Assembly: GCA_940337035.1 (NCBI GenBank)
Contig: OW679197.1
Location: 43,654,466-43,718,465, forward strand
DNA: 64,000 nt
Direction of reading: 5' to 3'
Source of the DNA: Agriotes lineatus
Taxonomy: Eukaryota > Arthropoda > Insecta > Coleoptera > Elateridae
A model generated the notes under the pieces. The model did not search any database, was not told the DNA's origin, and saw nothing but the letters and a program-made list of their open reading frames with translations. Both the position numbers and the translations under genes were made by a program. Of this stretch, positions 1 to 12,524 are shown in pieces. Every line of letters begins with the position of its first letter. Positions within the stretch are counted from its first letter, which is position 1.

Positions 1-1146
1 GAAGAGTACCAGAATTGCATAGCCAATATCTCTATGCCCCTCCTAGCAATTGTATGCTGGTTTGCATTAAGATAGTATTTAATAACAACTGTTGCGACTT
101 CCCTGTATATGTTATTACATTTTATTATATTTTATCCATATTCATGGCACCCATCAGACACAATTTGGACGATTAACTACGGCTGGGTGTCGAAATAACG
201 CTCTGAGATGATCGTTGTGTGTATTTTTGAGATTATACACTTGCGATGGCCACATGGAAATATAAAGATTTACCCGCACTTCTGGTGTATCTTACGAGTA
301 CCAGAATTGCAAAGGAAATATCTCTATGCCCCTCCTAGCAATTGTATGCTGAATTTGCATTAAGATAGCATTATTAAGAACTGTTGTGACTTCCCCGGAT
401 CTTTTATTACAATTTATTATATTTTATTCATATTCATGGCACCTATCAGACACAATATGAACGATTAACTACAGCTGGGTGTCGAAATTAAGCTCTGAGA
501 TAATCGTGGTGTGTGTATTTTTTATATTATGCACTTGCGATATCCACATAGAAATATAAAGCTTTACCTGCACTTCTGGTGTATCTTACGAGTACCAGAA
601 TTGCACAGGAAATATCTCTATGCCCCTCCTAGCAATTGTATGCTGAATTTGCATTAAGATAGCATTTAATAAGAACTGTTGTGACTTCCCCGGATTAGTT
701 ATTACATTTTATTATATTTTATCCATATTCATGGCACCTATCAGACACAATATGAACGATTAACTACGGCTGGGTGTCGAAATAACACTCTGAGATGATC
801 GTAGAGTGTGTAATTTTTATATTATGCACTTGCGATGGCCACATGGAAATATAAAGCTTTACTTGCACTTCTGGTGTATTTTACGAGTACCGTAATTGCA
901 AAGGAAATATTGCTATGCCCCTCCTAGTAATTGTATGCTGAATTTGCTTTAAGATAGCATTTAATAAGAACTGTTGCGACTTCCCCGGATCTTTTATTAC
1001 AGTTTATTATATTTTATCCATATTCATGGCACCCATCAGATACAATATGAACGATTAACTACGGCTGGGTGTCGAAATTAAGCTCTGAGATAATCGTGGT
1101 GTGTGTATTTTTTATATTATGCACTTGCGATGGCCACATGGAAATA

Positions 1147-1156
1147 TAAAGCTTTA
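1147..1156 (+). other. 10-bp palindrome TAAAGCTTTA in monomer (example)
   Basis: A perfect palindrome containing a HindIII site (AAGCTT). It is present in most monomers. It is lost in a recurrent subtype that reads AAAGATTTACCCG at this place, for example near 2034. It therefore works as a subtype marker and predicts a ~295-bp HindIII ladder with missing rungs. Confidence 0.8.
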
Positions 1157-1286
1157 CCTGCACTTCTGGTGTATTTTACGAGTAACAGAATTGCAAAGGA
1201 AATATCTCTATGCCCCTCCTAGCAATTGTATGCTGAATTTGCTTTAAGATAGCATTTAATAAGAACTGTTGTGACTTCCCCGGATC

Positions 1287-1316
1287 TTTTATTACATTTT
1301 ATTATATTTTATCCAT
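1287..1316 (+). other. Phased T-tract block of the monomer (example)
   Basis: Three TTTTAT runs start at 1287, 1297 and 1307, exactly 10 bp apart, about one helical turn. The same block occurs in nearly every monomer of the window and is among the least variable parts of the repeat. In some subtypes only the first tract is replaced (GTATATGTTATTAC or GATCAGTTATTAC). Phased T/A tracts are known to bend DNA. A role in nucleosome or protein positioning is an inference. Confidence 0.7.
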
Positions 1317-1470
1317 ATTCATGGTACCCATCAGACACAATATGAACGATTAACTTCAGCTGGGCGTCGAAATTAAGCTCTGAGATAATCGTGGTGTGTG
1401 TATTTTTTATATTATGCACTTGCGATGGCCACTTGGAAATATAAAGCTTTACCTGCACTTCTGGTGTATT

Positions 1471-2003
1471 TTACGAGTACCAGAATTGCAAAGGAAATAT
1501 CTCTATGCCCCTCCTAGCAATTGTATGCTGAATTTGCTTTAAGATAGCATTTAATAAAAACTGTTGTGACTTCCCCGGATCTTTTATTACATTTTATTAT
1601 ATTTTATCCATATTCATGGTACCCATCAGACACAATATGAACGATTAACTTCAGCTGGGTGTCGAAATTAAGCTCTGAGATAATCGTGGTGTGTGTATTT
1701 TTTATATTATGCACTTGCGATGGCCACATGGAAATATAAAGCTTTACCTGCATTTCTGGTGTATTTTACGAGTACCAGAATTGCAAAGGAAATATCTCTA
1801 TGTCCCTCCTAGCAATTGTATGCTGAATTTGCATTAAGATAGCATTTAATAAGAACTGTCGCGACTTCCCCGTATATGTTATTACATTTTATTATATTTT
1901 ATCCATATTCATGGCACCCATCAGACACAATATGAACGATTAACTACGGCTGGGTGTCGAAATAACTCTCTGAGATGATCGTTGTGTGTATTTTTGAGAT
2001 TAT
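1471..2003 (+). repeat. 533-bp segment repeated at 2646-3178
   Basis: Offset 1175 bp, close to four monomers. The two segments share the private variants TTTAATAAAAACTG, GTCCCTCCTAG and AACTGTCGCGACTTCCCCG. The second copy ends exactly at the 3178/3179 joint, so the two events look linked. Confidence 0.8.
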
Positions 2004-3178
2004 ACACTTGCGATGGCCACATGGAAATATAAAGATTTACCCGCACTTCAGGTGTATCTTACGAGTACCAGAATTGCAAAGGAAATATCTCTATGTCCCT
2101 CCTAGCAATTGTATGCTGGTTTGCGTTAAGATAGTATTTAATAAGAACTGTTGCTACTTTCCTGTATATGTTATTACATTTTATTATATTTTATCCATAT
2201 TCATGGCACCCATCAGACACAATATGAACGATTAACTACGGCTGGGTGTCGAAATAACGCTCTGAGATGATCGTTGTGTGTATTTTTGAGATTATACACT
2301 TGCGATGGCCACATGGAAATATAAAGATTTACCCGCACTTCAGGTGTATCTTACGAGTACCAGAATTGCAAAGAAAATATCTCTATGCCCCTCCTAGCAA
2401 TTGTATGCTGAATTTGCATTAAGATAGCATTTAATAAGAACAGTTGCAACTTTCCCGGATCTTTTATTACATTTTATTATATTTTATCCATATTCATGGC
2501 ACCCATCAGACACAATATGAACGATTAACTACAGCTGGGTGTCGAAATTAAGCTCTGAGATAATCGTGGTGTGTGTATTTTTTATATTATGCACTTGCGA
2601 TATCCACATGGAAATATAAAGCTTTACCTGCACTTCTGGTGTATCTTACGAGTACCAGAATTGCAAAGGAAATATCTCTATGCCCCTCCTAGCAATTGTA
2701 TGCTGAATTTGCTTTAAGATAGCATTTAATAAAAACTGTTGTGACTTCCCCGGATCTTTTATTACATTTTATTATATTTTATCCATATTCATGGTACCCA
2801 TCAGACACAATATGAACGATTAACTTCAGCTGGGTGTCGAAATTAAGCTCTGAGATAATCGTGGTGTGTGTATTTTTTATATTATGCACTTGCGATGGCC
2901 ACATGGAAATATAAAGCTTTACCTGCATTTCTGGTGTATTTTACGAGTACCAGAATTGCAAAGGAAATATCTCTATGTCCCTCCTAGCAATTGTATGCTG
3001 AATTTGCATTAAGATAGCATTTAATAAGAACTGTCGCGACTTCCCCGTATATGTTATTACATTTTATTATATTTTATCCATATTCATGGCACCCATCAGA
3101 CACAATATGAACGATTAACTACGGCTGGGTGTCGAAATAACTCTCTGAGATGATCGTTGTGTGTATTTTTGAGATTAT

Positions 3179-5433
3179 CAGACACAATATGAACGATTAA
3201 CTACAGCTGGGTGTCGAAATTAAGCTCTGAGATAATCGTGGTGTGTGTATTTTTTATATTATGCACTTGCGATATCCACATAGAAATATAAAGCTTTACC
3301 TGCACTTCTGGTGTATCTTACGAGTACCAGAATTGCACAGGAAATATCTCTATGCCCCTCCTAGCAATTGTATGCTGAATTTGCATTAAGATAGCATTTA
3401 ATAAGAACTGTTGTGACTTCCCCGGATTAGTTATTACATTTTATTATATTTTATCCATATTCATGGCACCTATCAGACACAATATGAACGATTAACTACG
3501 GCTGGGTGTCGAAATAACACTCTGAGATGATCGTAGAGTGTGTAATTTTTATATTATGCACTTGCGATGGCCACATGGAAATATAAAGCTTTACTTGCAC
3601 TTCTGGTGTATTTTACGAGTACCGTAATTGCAAAGGAAATATTGCTATGCCCCTCCTAGTAATTGTATGCTGAATTTGCTTTAAGATAGCATTTAATAAG
3701 AACTGTTGCGACTTCCCCGGATCTTTTATTACAGTTTATTATATTTTATCCATATTCATGGCACCCATCAGATACAATATGAACGATTAACTACGGCTGG
3801 GTGTCGAAATTAAGCTCTGAGATAATCGTGGTGTGTGTATTTTTTATATTATGCACTTGCGATGGCCACATGGAAATATAAAGCTTTACCTGCACTTCTG
3901 GTGTATTTTACGAGTAACAGAATTGCAAAGGAAATATCTCTATGCCCCTCCTAGCAATTGTATGCTGAATTTGCTTTAAGATAGCATTTAATAAGAACTG
4001 TTGTGACTTCCCCGGATCTTTTATTACATTTTATTATATTTTATCCATATTCATGGTACCCATCAGACACAATATGAACGATTAACTTCAGCTGGGTGTC
4101 GAAATTAAGCTCTGAGATAATCGTGGTGTGTGTATTTTTTATATTATGCACTTGCGATGGCCACTTGGAAATATAAAGCTTTACCTGCACTTCTGGTGTA
4201 TTTTACGAGTACCAGAATTGCAAAGGAAATATCTCTATGCCCCTCCTAGCAATTGTATGCTGAATTTGCTTTAAGATAGCATTTAATAAAAACTGTTGTG
4301 ACTTCCCCGGATCTTTTATTACATTTTATTATATTTTATCCATATTCATGGTACCCATCAGACACAATATGAACGATTAACTTCAGCTGGGTGTCGAAAT
4401 TAAGCTCTGAGATAATCGTGGTGTGTGTATTTTTTATATTATGCACTTGCGATGGCCACATGGAAATATAAAGCTTTACCTGCATTTCTGGTGTATTTTA
4501 CGAGTACCAGAATTGCAAAGGAAATATCTCTATGTCCCTCCTAGCAATTGTATGCTGAATTTGCATTAAGATAGCATTTAATAAGAACTGTCGCGACTTC
4601 CCCGTATATGTTATTACATTTTATTATATTTTATCCATATTCATGGCACCCATCAGACACAATATGAACGATTAACTACGGCTGGGTGTCGAAATAACTC
4701 TCTGAGATGATCGTTGTGTGTATTTTTGAGATTATACACTTGCGATGGCCACATGGAAATATAAAGATTTACCCGCACTTCAGGTGTATCTTACGAGTAC
4801 CAGAATTGCAAAGGAAATATCTCTATGTCCCTCCTAGCAATTGTATGCTGGTTTGCGTTAAGATAGTATTTAATAAGAACTGTTGCTACTTTCCTGTATA
4901 TGTTATTACATTTTATTATATTTTATCCATATTCATGGCACCCATCAGACACAATATGAACGATTAACTACGGCTGGGTGTCGAAATAACGCTCTGAGAT
5001 GATCGTTGTGTGTATTTTTGAGATTATACACTTGCGATGGCCACATGGAAATATAAAGATTTACCCGCACTTCAGGTGTATCTTACGAGTACCAGAATTG
5101 CAAAGAAAATATCTCTATGCCCCTCCTAGCAATTGTATGCTGAATTTGCATTAAGATAGCATTTAATAAGAACAGTTGCAACTTTCCCGGATCTTTTATT
5201 ACATTTTATTATATTTTATCCATATTCATGGCACCCATCAGACACAATATGAACGATTAACTACAGCTGGGTGTCGAAATTAAGCTCTGAGATAATCGTG
5301 GTGTGTGTATTTTTTATATTATGCACTTGCGATATCCACATGGAAATATAAAGCTTTACCTGCACTTCTGGTGTATCTTACGAGTACCAGAATTGCAAAG
5401 GAAATATCTCTATGCCCCTCCTAGCAATTGTAT
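3179..5433 (+). repeat. Higher-order duplication, second copy
   Basis: The sequence follows 447-2701 at an offset of 2732 bp with almost no differences. It then diverges at about 5433, where GCATTAAG replaces GCTTTAAG. The start is a sharp joint: GAGATTAT is followed directly by CAGACACAATATG. This skips the rest of one monomer and leaves a partial monomer of only 82 bp between GATTAACTAC at 3113 and 3195. Confidence 0.88.
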
Positions 5434-8400
5434 GCTGAATTTGCATTAAGATAGCATTTAATAAGAACTGTTGTGACTTCCCCGGATCAGTTATTACATT
5501 TTATTATATTTTATCCATATTCATGGCACCTATCAGACACAATATGAACGATTAACTACGGCTGGGTGTCGAAATAACACTCTGAGATGATCGTAGAGTG
5601 TGTATTTTTTATATTATGCACTTGCGATGGCCACATGGAAATATAAAGCTTTACTTGCACTTCTGGTGTATTTTACGAGTACCGTAATTGCAAAGGAAAT
5701 ATTTCTATGCCCCTCCTAGCAATTGTATGCTGAATTTGCTTTAAGATAGCATTTAATAAGAACTGTTGCGACTTCCCCGAATCTTTTATTACATTTTATT
5801 ATATTTTATCCATATTCATGGCACCCATCAGATACAATATGAACGATTAACTACGGCTGGGTGTCGAAATAACGCTCTGAGATGATCATAGAGTGTGTAT
5901 TTTTTATATTATGCACTTGCGATGGCCACATGGAAATATAAAGCTTTACCTGCACTTCTGGTGTATTTTACGAGTACCGTAATTGGAAAGGAAATATTTC
6001 TATGCCCCTCCTAGCAATTGTATGCTGAATTTGCATTAAGATAGCATTTAATAAGAACTGTTGTGACTTCCCGGATCTTTTATTACATTTTATTATATTT
6101 TATCCATATTCATGGCACCCATCAGATACAATATGAACGATTAACTACGGCTGGGTGTCGAAATTAAGCTCTGAGATAATCGTGGTGTGTGTATTTTTTA
6201 TATTATGCACTTGCGATGGCCACATGGAAATATAAAGCTTTACCTGCACTTCTGGTGTATTTTACGAGTACCGTAATTGCAAAGGAAATATTTCTATGCC
6301 CCTCCTAGCAATTGTATGCTGAATTTGCTTTAAGATAGCATTTAATAAGAACTGTTGCGACTTCCCCGGATCTTTTATTACATTTTATTATATTTTATCC
6401 ATATTCATGGCACCTATCAGACACAATATGAACGATTAACTACAGCTGGGTGTCGAAATTAAGCTCTGAGATAATCGTGGTGTGTGTATTTTTTATATTA
6501 TGCACTTGCGATGGCCACATGGAAATATAAAGCTTTACCTGCACTTCTGGTGTATTTTACGAGTACCAGAATTGCAAAGGAAATATCTCTATGCCCCTCC
6601 TAGCAATTTTATGCTGAATTTGCATTAAGAAAGCATTTAATAAGAACTGTTGTGACTTCCCCGGATGTTTTATTACATTTTATTATATTTTATCCATATT
6701 CATGGCACCTATCAGACACAATATGAACGATTAACTACAGCTGGGTGTCGAAATTAAGCTCTGAGATAATCGTGGTGTGTGTATTTTTTATATTATGCAC
6801 TTGCGATGGCCACATGGAAATATAAAGCTTTACCTGCACTTCTGGTGTATTTTACGAGTACCAGAATTGCAAAGGAAATATCTCTATGCCCCTCCTAGCA
6901 ATTGTATGCTGAATTTGCATTAAGATAGCATTTAATAAGAACTGTTGTGACTTCCCCGGATCTTTTATTACATTTTATTATATTTTATCCATATCATGGC
7001 ACCCATCAGATACAATATGAACGATTAACTACGGCTGGGTGTCGAAATAACGCTGTGAGATTTTCGTTGTGTGTATTTTTGAGATTATGCACTTGCGATG
7101 TCATCATGGAAATATAAAGCTTTACCTGCAGTTCTTGCGTATTTTACGAGTACCAGAATTGCAAAGGCAATATCTCTATGCCCCTCCTAGCAATTGTATA
7201 CTGTATTTGCATTAAGATAGCATTTAATAAGAACTGTCGCGACTTTCCCGGATCTTTTATTACATTTTATTATATTTTATCCATATTCATGGCACCCATC
7301 AGACACAATATGAACGATTAACTACAGCTGGGTGTCGAAATTAAGCTCTGAGATAATCGTGGTGTGTGTATTTTTTATATTATGCACTTGCGATGGGCAC
7401 ATGGAAATATAAAGCTTTACCTGCACTTCTGGTGTATTTTACGAGTACCAGAATTGCAAAGGAAATATCTCTATGCACCTCCTAGCAATTGTATGCTGAA
7501 TTTGCATTAAGATAGCATTTAATAAGAACTGTTGCGACTTCCCCGGATCTTTTATTACATTTTATTATATTTTATCCATATTCATGGCACCCATCAGACA
7601 CAATATGAACGATTAACTACAGCTGGGTGTCGAAATAACGCTCTGAGATGATCGTAGTGTGTATTTTTGAGATTATGCACTTGCGTTGTCAACATGGAAA
7701 TATAAAGCTTTACCTGCACTTCTTGCGTATTTGAAGAATACCAGAATTGCATAGCCAATATCTCTATGCCCCTCCTAGCAATTGTATGCTGGTTTGCATT
7801 AAGATAGTATTTAATAAGAACTGTTGCTACTTCCCCGTATATGTTATTACATTTAATTATATTTTATCCATATTCATGGCACCCATCAGACACAATATGA
7901 ACGATTAACTACGGCTGGGTGTCGAAATAACGCTCTGAGATGATCGTTGTGTGTATTTTTGAGATTATACACTTGCGATGGCCACATGGAAATATAAAGA
8001 TTTACCCGCAATTCTGGTGTATCTTACGAGTACCAGAATTGCAAAGGAAATATCTCTATGCCCCTCCTAGCAATTGTATGCTGAATTTGCATTAAGATAG
8101 CATTTAATAAGAACAGTTGCGACTTCCCCGGATTTTTTATTACATTTTATTATATTTTATCCATATTCATGGCACCCATCAGACACAATATGAACGATTA
8201 ACTACAGTTGGGTGTCGAAATTAAGCTCTGAGATAATCGTGGTGTGTGTATTTTTTATATTATGCACTTGCGATGCCACATGGAAATATAAAACTTTACC
8301 TGCACTTCTGGTGTATTTTACGAGTACCAGAATTGCAAAGGCAATATCTCTATGCCCCTCCTAGCAATTGTATGCTGAATTTGCATTAAAATAGCATTTA

Positions 8401-9553
8401 ATAAGAACTGTTGTGACTTCCCCGGATCTTTTATTGCATTTTATTATATTTTATCAATATTCATGGCACCCATCAGACACAATATGAACGATTAACTACA
8501 GCTGGGTGTCGAAGTTAAGCTCTGAGATAATCGTGGTGTGTGTATTTTTTATATTATGCACTTGCGATGGCCACATGGAAATATAAAGCTTTACCTGCAC
8601 TTCTGGTGTATTTTACGAGTACCAGAATTGCAAAGGAAATATCTCTATGCCCCTCCTAGCAATTGTATGCTGAATTTGCATTAAGATAGCATTTAATAAG
8701 AACTGTTGCGACTTCCCCGTATATGTTATTACATTTTATTATATTTTATCCATATTCATGGCACCCATCAGACACAATATGAACGATTAACTACGGCTGG
8801 GTGTCGAAATAACGCTCTGAGATGATCGTTGTGTGTATTTTTGAGATTATACATTTGCGATGGAAACATGGAAATATGAAGATTTACCCGCACTTCTGGT
8901 GTATCTTACGAGTACTAGAATTGCAAAGGAAATATCTCTATGCCCCTCCTAGCAATTGTATGCTGAATTTGCATTAAGATAGCATTTAATAAGAACTGTT
9001 GTAAATTCCCCGGATCTTTTATTACATTTTATTATATTTTATCCATATTCATGGCACCTATCAGACACAATATGAACGATTAACTACAGCTGGGTGTCGA
9101 AATTAAGCTCTGAGATAATGGTGGTGTGTGTATTTTTTATATTATGCACTTGCGATATCCACATGGAAATATAAAGCTTTACCTGCAATTCTGGTGTACT
9201 TTACGAGTACCAGAATTGCAAAGGAAATATCTCTATGCCCCTTCTAGCAATTGTATGCTGAATTTGAATTAAAATAGCATTTAATAAGAACTGTTGCTAC
9301 TTCCCCGGATCTTTTATTACATTTTATTATATTTTATCCATATTCATGGCACCCATCAGACACAATATGAGCGATTAACTACAGCTGGGTGTCGAAATAA
9401 CGCTCTGAAATGATCGTAGTGTGTATTTTTGAGATTATGCACTTGCGATGTCAACATGGAAATATAAAGCTTTACCTGCACTTCTTGCGTATTTGAAGAA
9501 TACCAGAATTGCATAGCCAATATCTTTATGCTCCTCCTAGCAATTGTATGCTG

Positions 9554-10470
9554 GTTTGCGTTAAGATAGTATTTAATAAGAACTGTTGCTACTTTCCTGT
9601 ATATGTTATTACATTTTATTATATTTTATCCATATTCATGGCACCCATCAGACACAATATGAACGATTAACTACGGCTGGGTGTCGAAATAACGCTCTGA
9701 GATGATCGTTGTGTGTATTTTTGAGATTATACACTTGCGATGGCCACATGGAAATATAAAGATTTACCCGCACTTCTGGTGTATCTTACGAGTACCAGAA
9801 TTGCAAAGAAAATATCTCTATGCCCCTCCTAGCAATTGTATGCTGAATTTGCATTAAGATAGCATTTAATAAGAACAGTTGCAACTTCCCCGGATCTTTT
9901 ATTACATTTTATTATATTTTATCCATATTCATGGCACCCATCAGACACAATATGAACGATTAACTACAGCTGGGTGTCGAAATTAAGCTCTGAGATAATC
10001 GTGGTGTGTGTATTTTTTATATTATGCACTTGCGATATCCACATGGAAATATAAAGCTTTACCTGCACTTCTGGTGTATCTTACGAGTACCAGAATTGCA
10101 AAGGAAATATCTCTATGCCCCTCCTAGCAATTGTATGCTGAATTTGCATTAAGATAGCATTTAATAAAAACTGTTGTGACTTCCCCGGATCAGTTATTAC
10201 ATTTTATTATATTTTATCCATATTCATGGCACCTATCAGACACAATATGAACGATTAACTACGGCTGGGTGTCGAAATAACACTCTGAGATGATCGTAGA
10301 GTGTGTATTTTTTATATTATGCACTTGCGATGGCCACATGGAAATATAAAGCTTTACTTGCACTTCTGGTGTATTTTACGAGTACCGTAATTGCAAAGGA
10401 AATATTTCTATGCCCCTCCTAGCAATTGTATGCTGAATTTGCTTTAAGATAGCATTTAATAAGAACTGTT
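9554..10470 (+). repeat. Later copy of 4851-5767 (16-monomer period)
   Basis: This segment matches 4851-5767 at an offset of 4703 bp. Shared rare variants include GTTTGCGTTAAGATAGTATTT, GCTACTTTCCTGTATATG, CAAAGAAAATATC and the GGATCAGTTATTAC block. The spacing equals about 16 monomers, the same period seen again near 29.5-45.7 kb. Matching fails after about 10470. Confidence 0.75.
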
Positions 10471-10839
10471 GTGACTTCCCCGGATCTTTTATTACATTTT
10501 ATTATATTTTATCCATATTCATGGCACCTATCAGACACAATATGAACGATTAACTACAGCTGGGTGTCGAAATTAAGCTCTGAGATAATCGTGGTGTGTG
10601 TATTTTTTATATTATGCACTTGCGATATCCACATGGAAATATAAAGCTTTACCTGCAATTCTGGTGTACTTTACGAGTACCAGAATTGCAAAGGAAATAT
10701 CTCTATGCCCCTTCTAGCAATTGTATGCTGAATTTGAATTAAGATAGCATTTAATAAGAACTGTTGCTACTTCCCCGGATCTTTTATTACATTTTATTAT
10801 ATTTTATCCATATTCATGGCACCCATCAGACACAATATG

Positions 10840-10843
10840 AGCG
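10840..10843 (+). repeat. Target-site duplication AGCG, left copy
   Basis: AGCG directly precedes the TGTTAAG terminus of the LTR element and recurs directly after its TAACA terminus at 16859-16862. Removing the element and one AGCG restores an ordinary monomer reading ATATGAGCGATTAACTAC, which is the intact sequence seen nearby at about 9365-9382. Confidence 0.93.
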
Positions 10844-11085
10844 TGTTAAGTGATTTCAATGTCATTAAGCTATTCATGTGGTGAACCCAACTATAGGTTG
10901 TCATTAACGAAATTAGTTAAAAATATTCTGCCCGAATTTTCACTGGATTCGGCCCTGTACTAGTTACATTTAAATCTAGTCCGGCGGGTATTGAAATGCT
11001 TGCGCCTCGAATTTGTTTTCTTAAGTAACCAATTCTTTAACGCGGGCGCAAGGCCATAGTAAGATTTCCTTCCTCGAAACTATAT

Positions 11086-11093
11086 TATAAATA
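11086..11093 (+). promoter_or_regulatory. TATA-like box in the 5' LTR
   Basis: TATAAATA, about 240 bp into the LTR and unchanged in the other LTR. Its position upstream of the AATAAA signal fits a U3 promoter. The transcription start cannot be placed from sequence alone. Confidence 0.35.
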
Positions 11094-12192
11094 TCACCGT
11101 TTATGTTGCATTTGCCGAATTGGGCCCGTGAATTCATTCTTTAATGCAGGAACCGAACGCCTGCACAAAGCCGACGTGAAGTTTCCTTCCTGGAAATTAG
11201 ATTGTAAAATGATACCTTTTCTTAGCTTCTTGCATTGCGCCCCTCGCTCGCTGAAAGCGCTGCTTTGGTTGTCGAATGTTCTAGAGTTGTTCGTGTTAAT
11301 TGTTCCTTGTTTCTTTTGCAAGGCTGGCAGGTTCTTTGTTCTGAAGGAATGAGATCATTCTGCGCGGGGGTGACCATCGTTTTTACCGCGCGTTTCTGAA
11401 TTAATTGACATCGAGCTGTGAACCACAACGAACGTGCAAATTTTGTCGCCCCCCCGGGCCGCGTGCTGCGGTCCGGGGAACTTTTTGTGGAAGCAGTGCA
11501 GTTTAGTGTCCACGTTATGTGAACTTTGTGATCTTCACGTACGCGGGCTAAGGGCGATGTTTCGTTAAGCTGTTTCGAATTATTGGCGAGGCGCCTTCTA
11601 TTGGCTTTTGCTCTCCAGCAAGGAGTGGAAAAGCAAGTTGCACCCCTTTTGCACATTCAACAAAGGTGTCCTCATAAGCCTACTTCTGTGAAGCCGTGTT
11701 AATTCGAAGTCACCCGTCGCCCGCCGCTGGCTGCCATCCTTCTTCGTGGGGTAAACCGACCCTCTGGTCCTCCGTACCGAATTGGCCCCTGTACAACCCT
11801 TTCGTTCCCATTTGGGGAGCCCGCTACACCTCTGCAACGTCACGCCGGCCTTCGCCGAAGTGGAGTTCGTAACTATCGCCAACCCCAAATAACATGCTGA
11901 CAGCTCTCAGGTAGGATCTGTTTAGTGTTTCTACAGCGTAACTGACGTGCCGAGTTGAGTGGCGTCTATAATTTTATTGTGTGTTTTCCGAGTGTTCATA
12001 AACATTGCGCCCGTTCACTCAAGCCTATAATTTGATGTATGTGTTATTAATTAGGGGCTTCACCCCGGTTATGTACTTCGTGTTGCCCAGCGTGTAACTA
12101 TATATTCCTTTTCTTAGACATTAGGGTAATTGTTTTTTTTTGGGGGCCCCGATATTTCATGTGAATATTTGTGCCATTTAATTCCTTTCGAT

Positions 12193-12198
12193 AATAAA
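12193..12198 (+). terminator. AATAAA poly(A) signal, 5' LTR
   Basis: AATAAA within ATAATAAACTTTATT, unchanged at 16242-16247 in the 3' LTR. It lies downstream of the TATA-like box in the element's plus orientation, as expected for the R region. Confidence 0.5.
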
Positions 12199-12232
12199 CT
12201 TTATTAAAGTTCAACTTATTCTTTTAGTGAAT

Positions 12233-12270
12233 GCTAAACCTTCCTGGTATGGGTCTTCAACCCATTTAGC
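12233..12270 (+). other. Inverted repeat after the poly(A) signal, 5' LTR
   Basis: Outer arms GCTAA/TTAGC enclose inner arms ATGGGT/ACCCAT around a 5-nt loop. The 3' LTR copy (16282-16319) keeps both stems although its loop differs (CTTCA here, CTAAA there). Could form an RNA hairpin or DNA cruciform. Confidence 0.45.
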
Positions 12271-12524
12271 ATGGCAAAGGCCACATGTAATTAATTTGTA
12301 AAGACGACAGCATGTCCTTGTTGTTAAGTGAACCCTAAGAACTGGGGCTAGTGTCAGTCATTGCGTTTTTATGTTAAACTAGGCGGGTGGCCAATCAAGG
12401 TAAGTCATTTGCTTCGTGGCCACCTGTGTGTTGAAATCTGAAGACTCGGAGGAAGCCCGGTGGACAGCGCCGAGGTGAATAGCGGCGAACCTGGTGGACT
12501 TCTACATAGGCTACGTGTATTGTT

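Larger units (their letters stand above)
447..3178 (+). repeat. Higher-order duplication, first copy (2732 bp)
   Basis: This stretch recurs immediately downstream at an exact offset of 2732 bp. As one check, the open frames at 1975-2235 and 4707-4967 translate identically. The unit is about 9.26 monomers, so it is not a whole number of monomers. The duplication therefore created a truncated monomer at its junction with the second copy. It contains an internal copy of its own 1471-2003 segment at 2646-3178. Confidence 0.9.
1..10839 (+). repeat. Satellite array block I, ~295-bp monomers
   Basis: About 37 head-to-tail copies of an AT-rich monomer of roughly 295 bp. The landmark GATTAACTAC starts at 171, 463, 758 and 1053, giving spacings of 292, 295 and 295 bp. 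Every monomer has the same orientation. Conserved landmarks in order are GATTAACTAC, GCTGGGTGTCGAAAT, a GT-rich stretch, ACTTGCGAT, AAATATAAAG, GAGTACCAGAATTGCA, CCTCCTAGCAATTGTATGCT, AGATAGCATTTAATAAGAAC, a phased T-tract block, and CATATTCATGGCACC. Several monomer subtypes alternate. One reads AATTAAGCTCTGAGATAATCGTGG and another AATAACGCTCTGAGATGATCG after the GTGTCGA landmark. The block holds no credible gene. It begins and continues outside the window, and at its right end it is split by an LTR element inserted at AGCG. Confidence 0.97.

Noticed and set aside
1975..2235. 86-codon plus-strand open frame, repeated identically at 4707-4967
   Set aside because: It is satellite sequence read in one frame. 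The identity comes from the 2732-bp duplication, and other monomers carry stops in the same frame.
1..10839. CRISPR-like regular repeats
   Set aside because: The whole 295-bp unit is repeated with no unique spacers, no cas genes, and a eukaryotic context.
11222..11888. Minus-strand frames of 144 and 96 codons in the LTR, with copies at 15271-15937
   Set aside because: They overlap each other, match no family I know, and run against the element's transcription. Conservation between the LTRs reflects their recent common origin.
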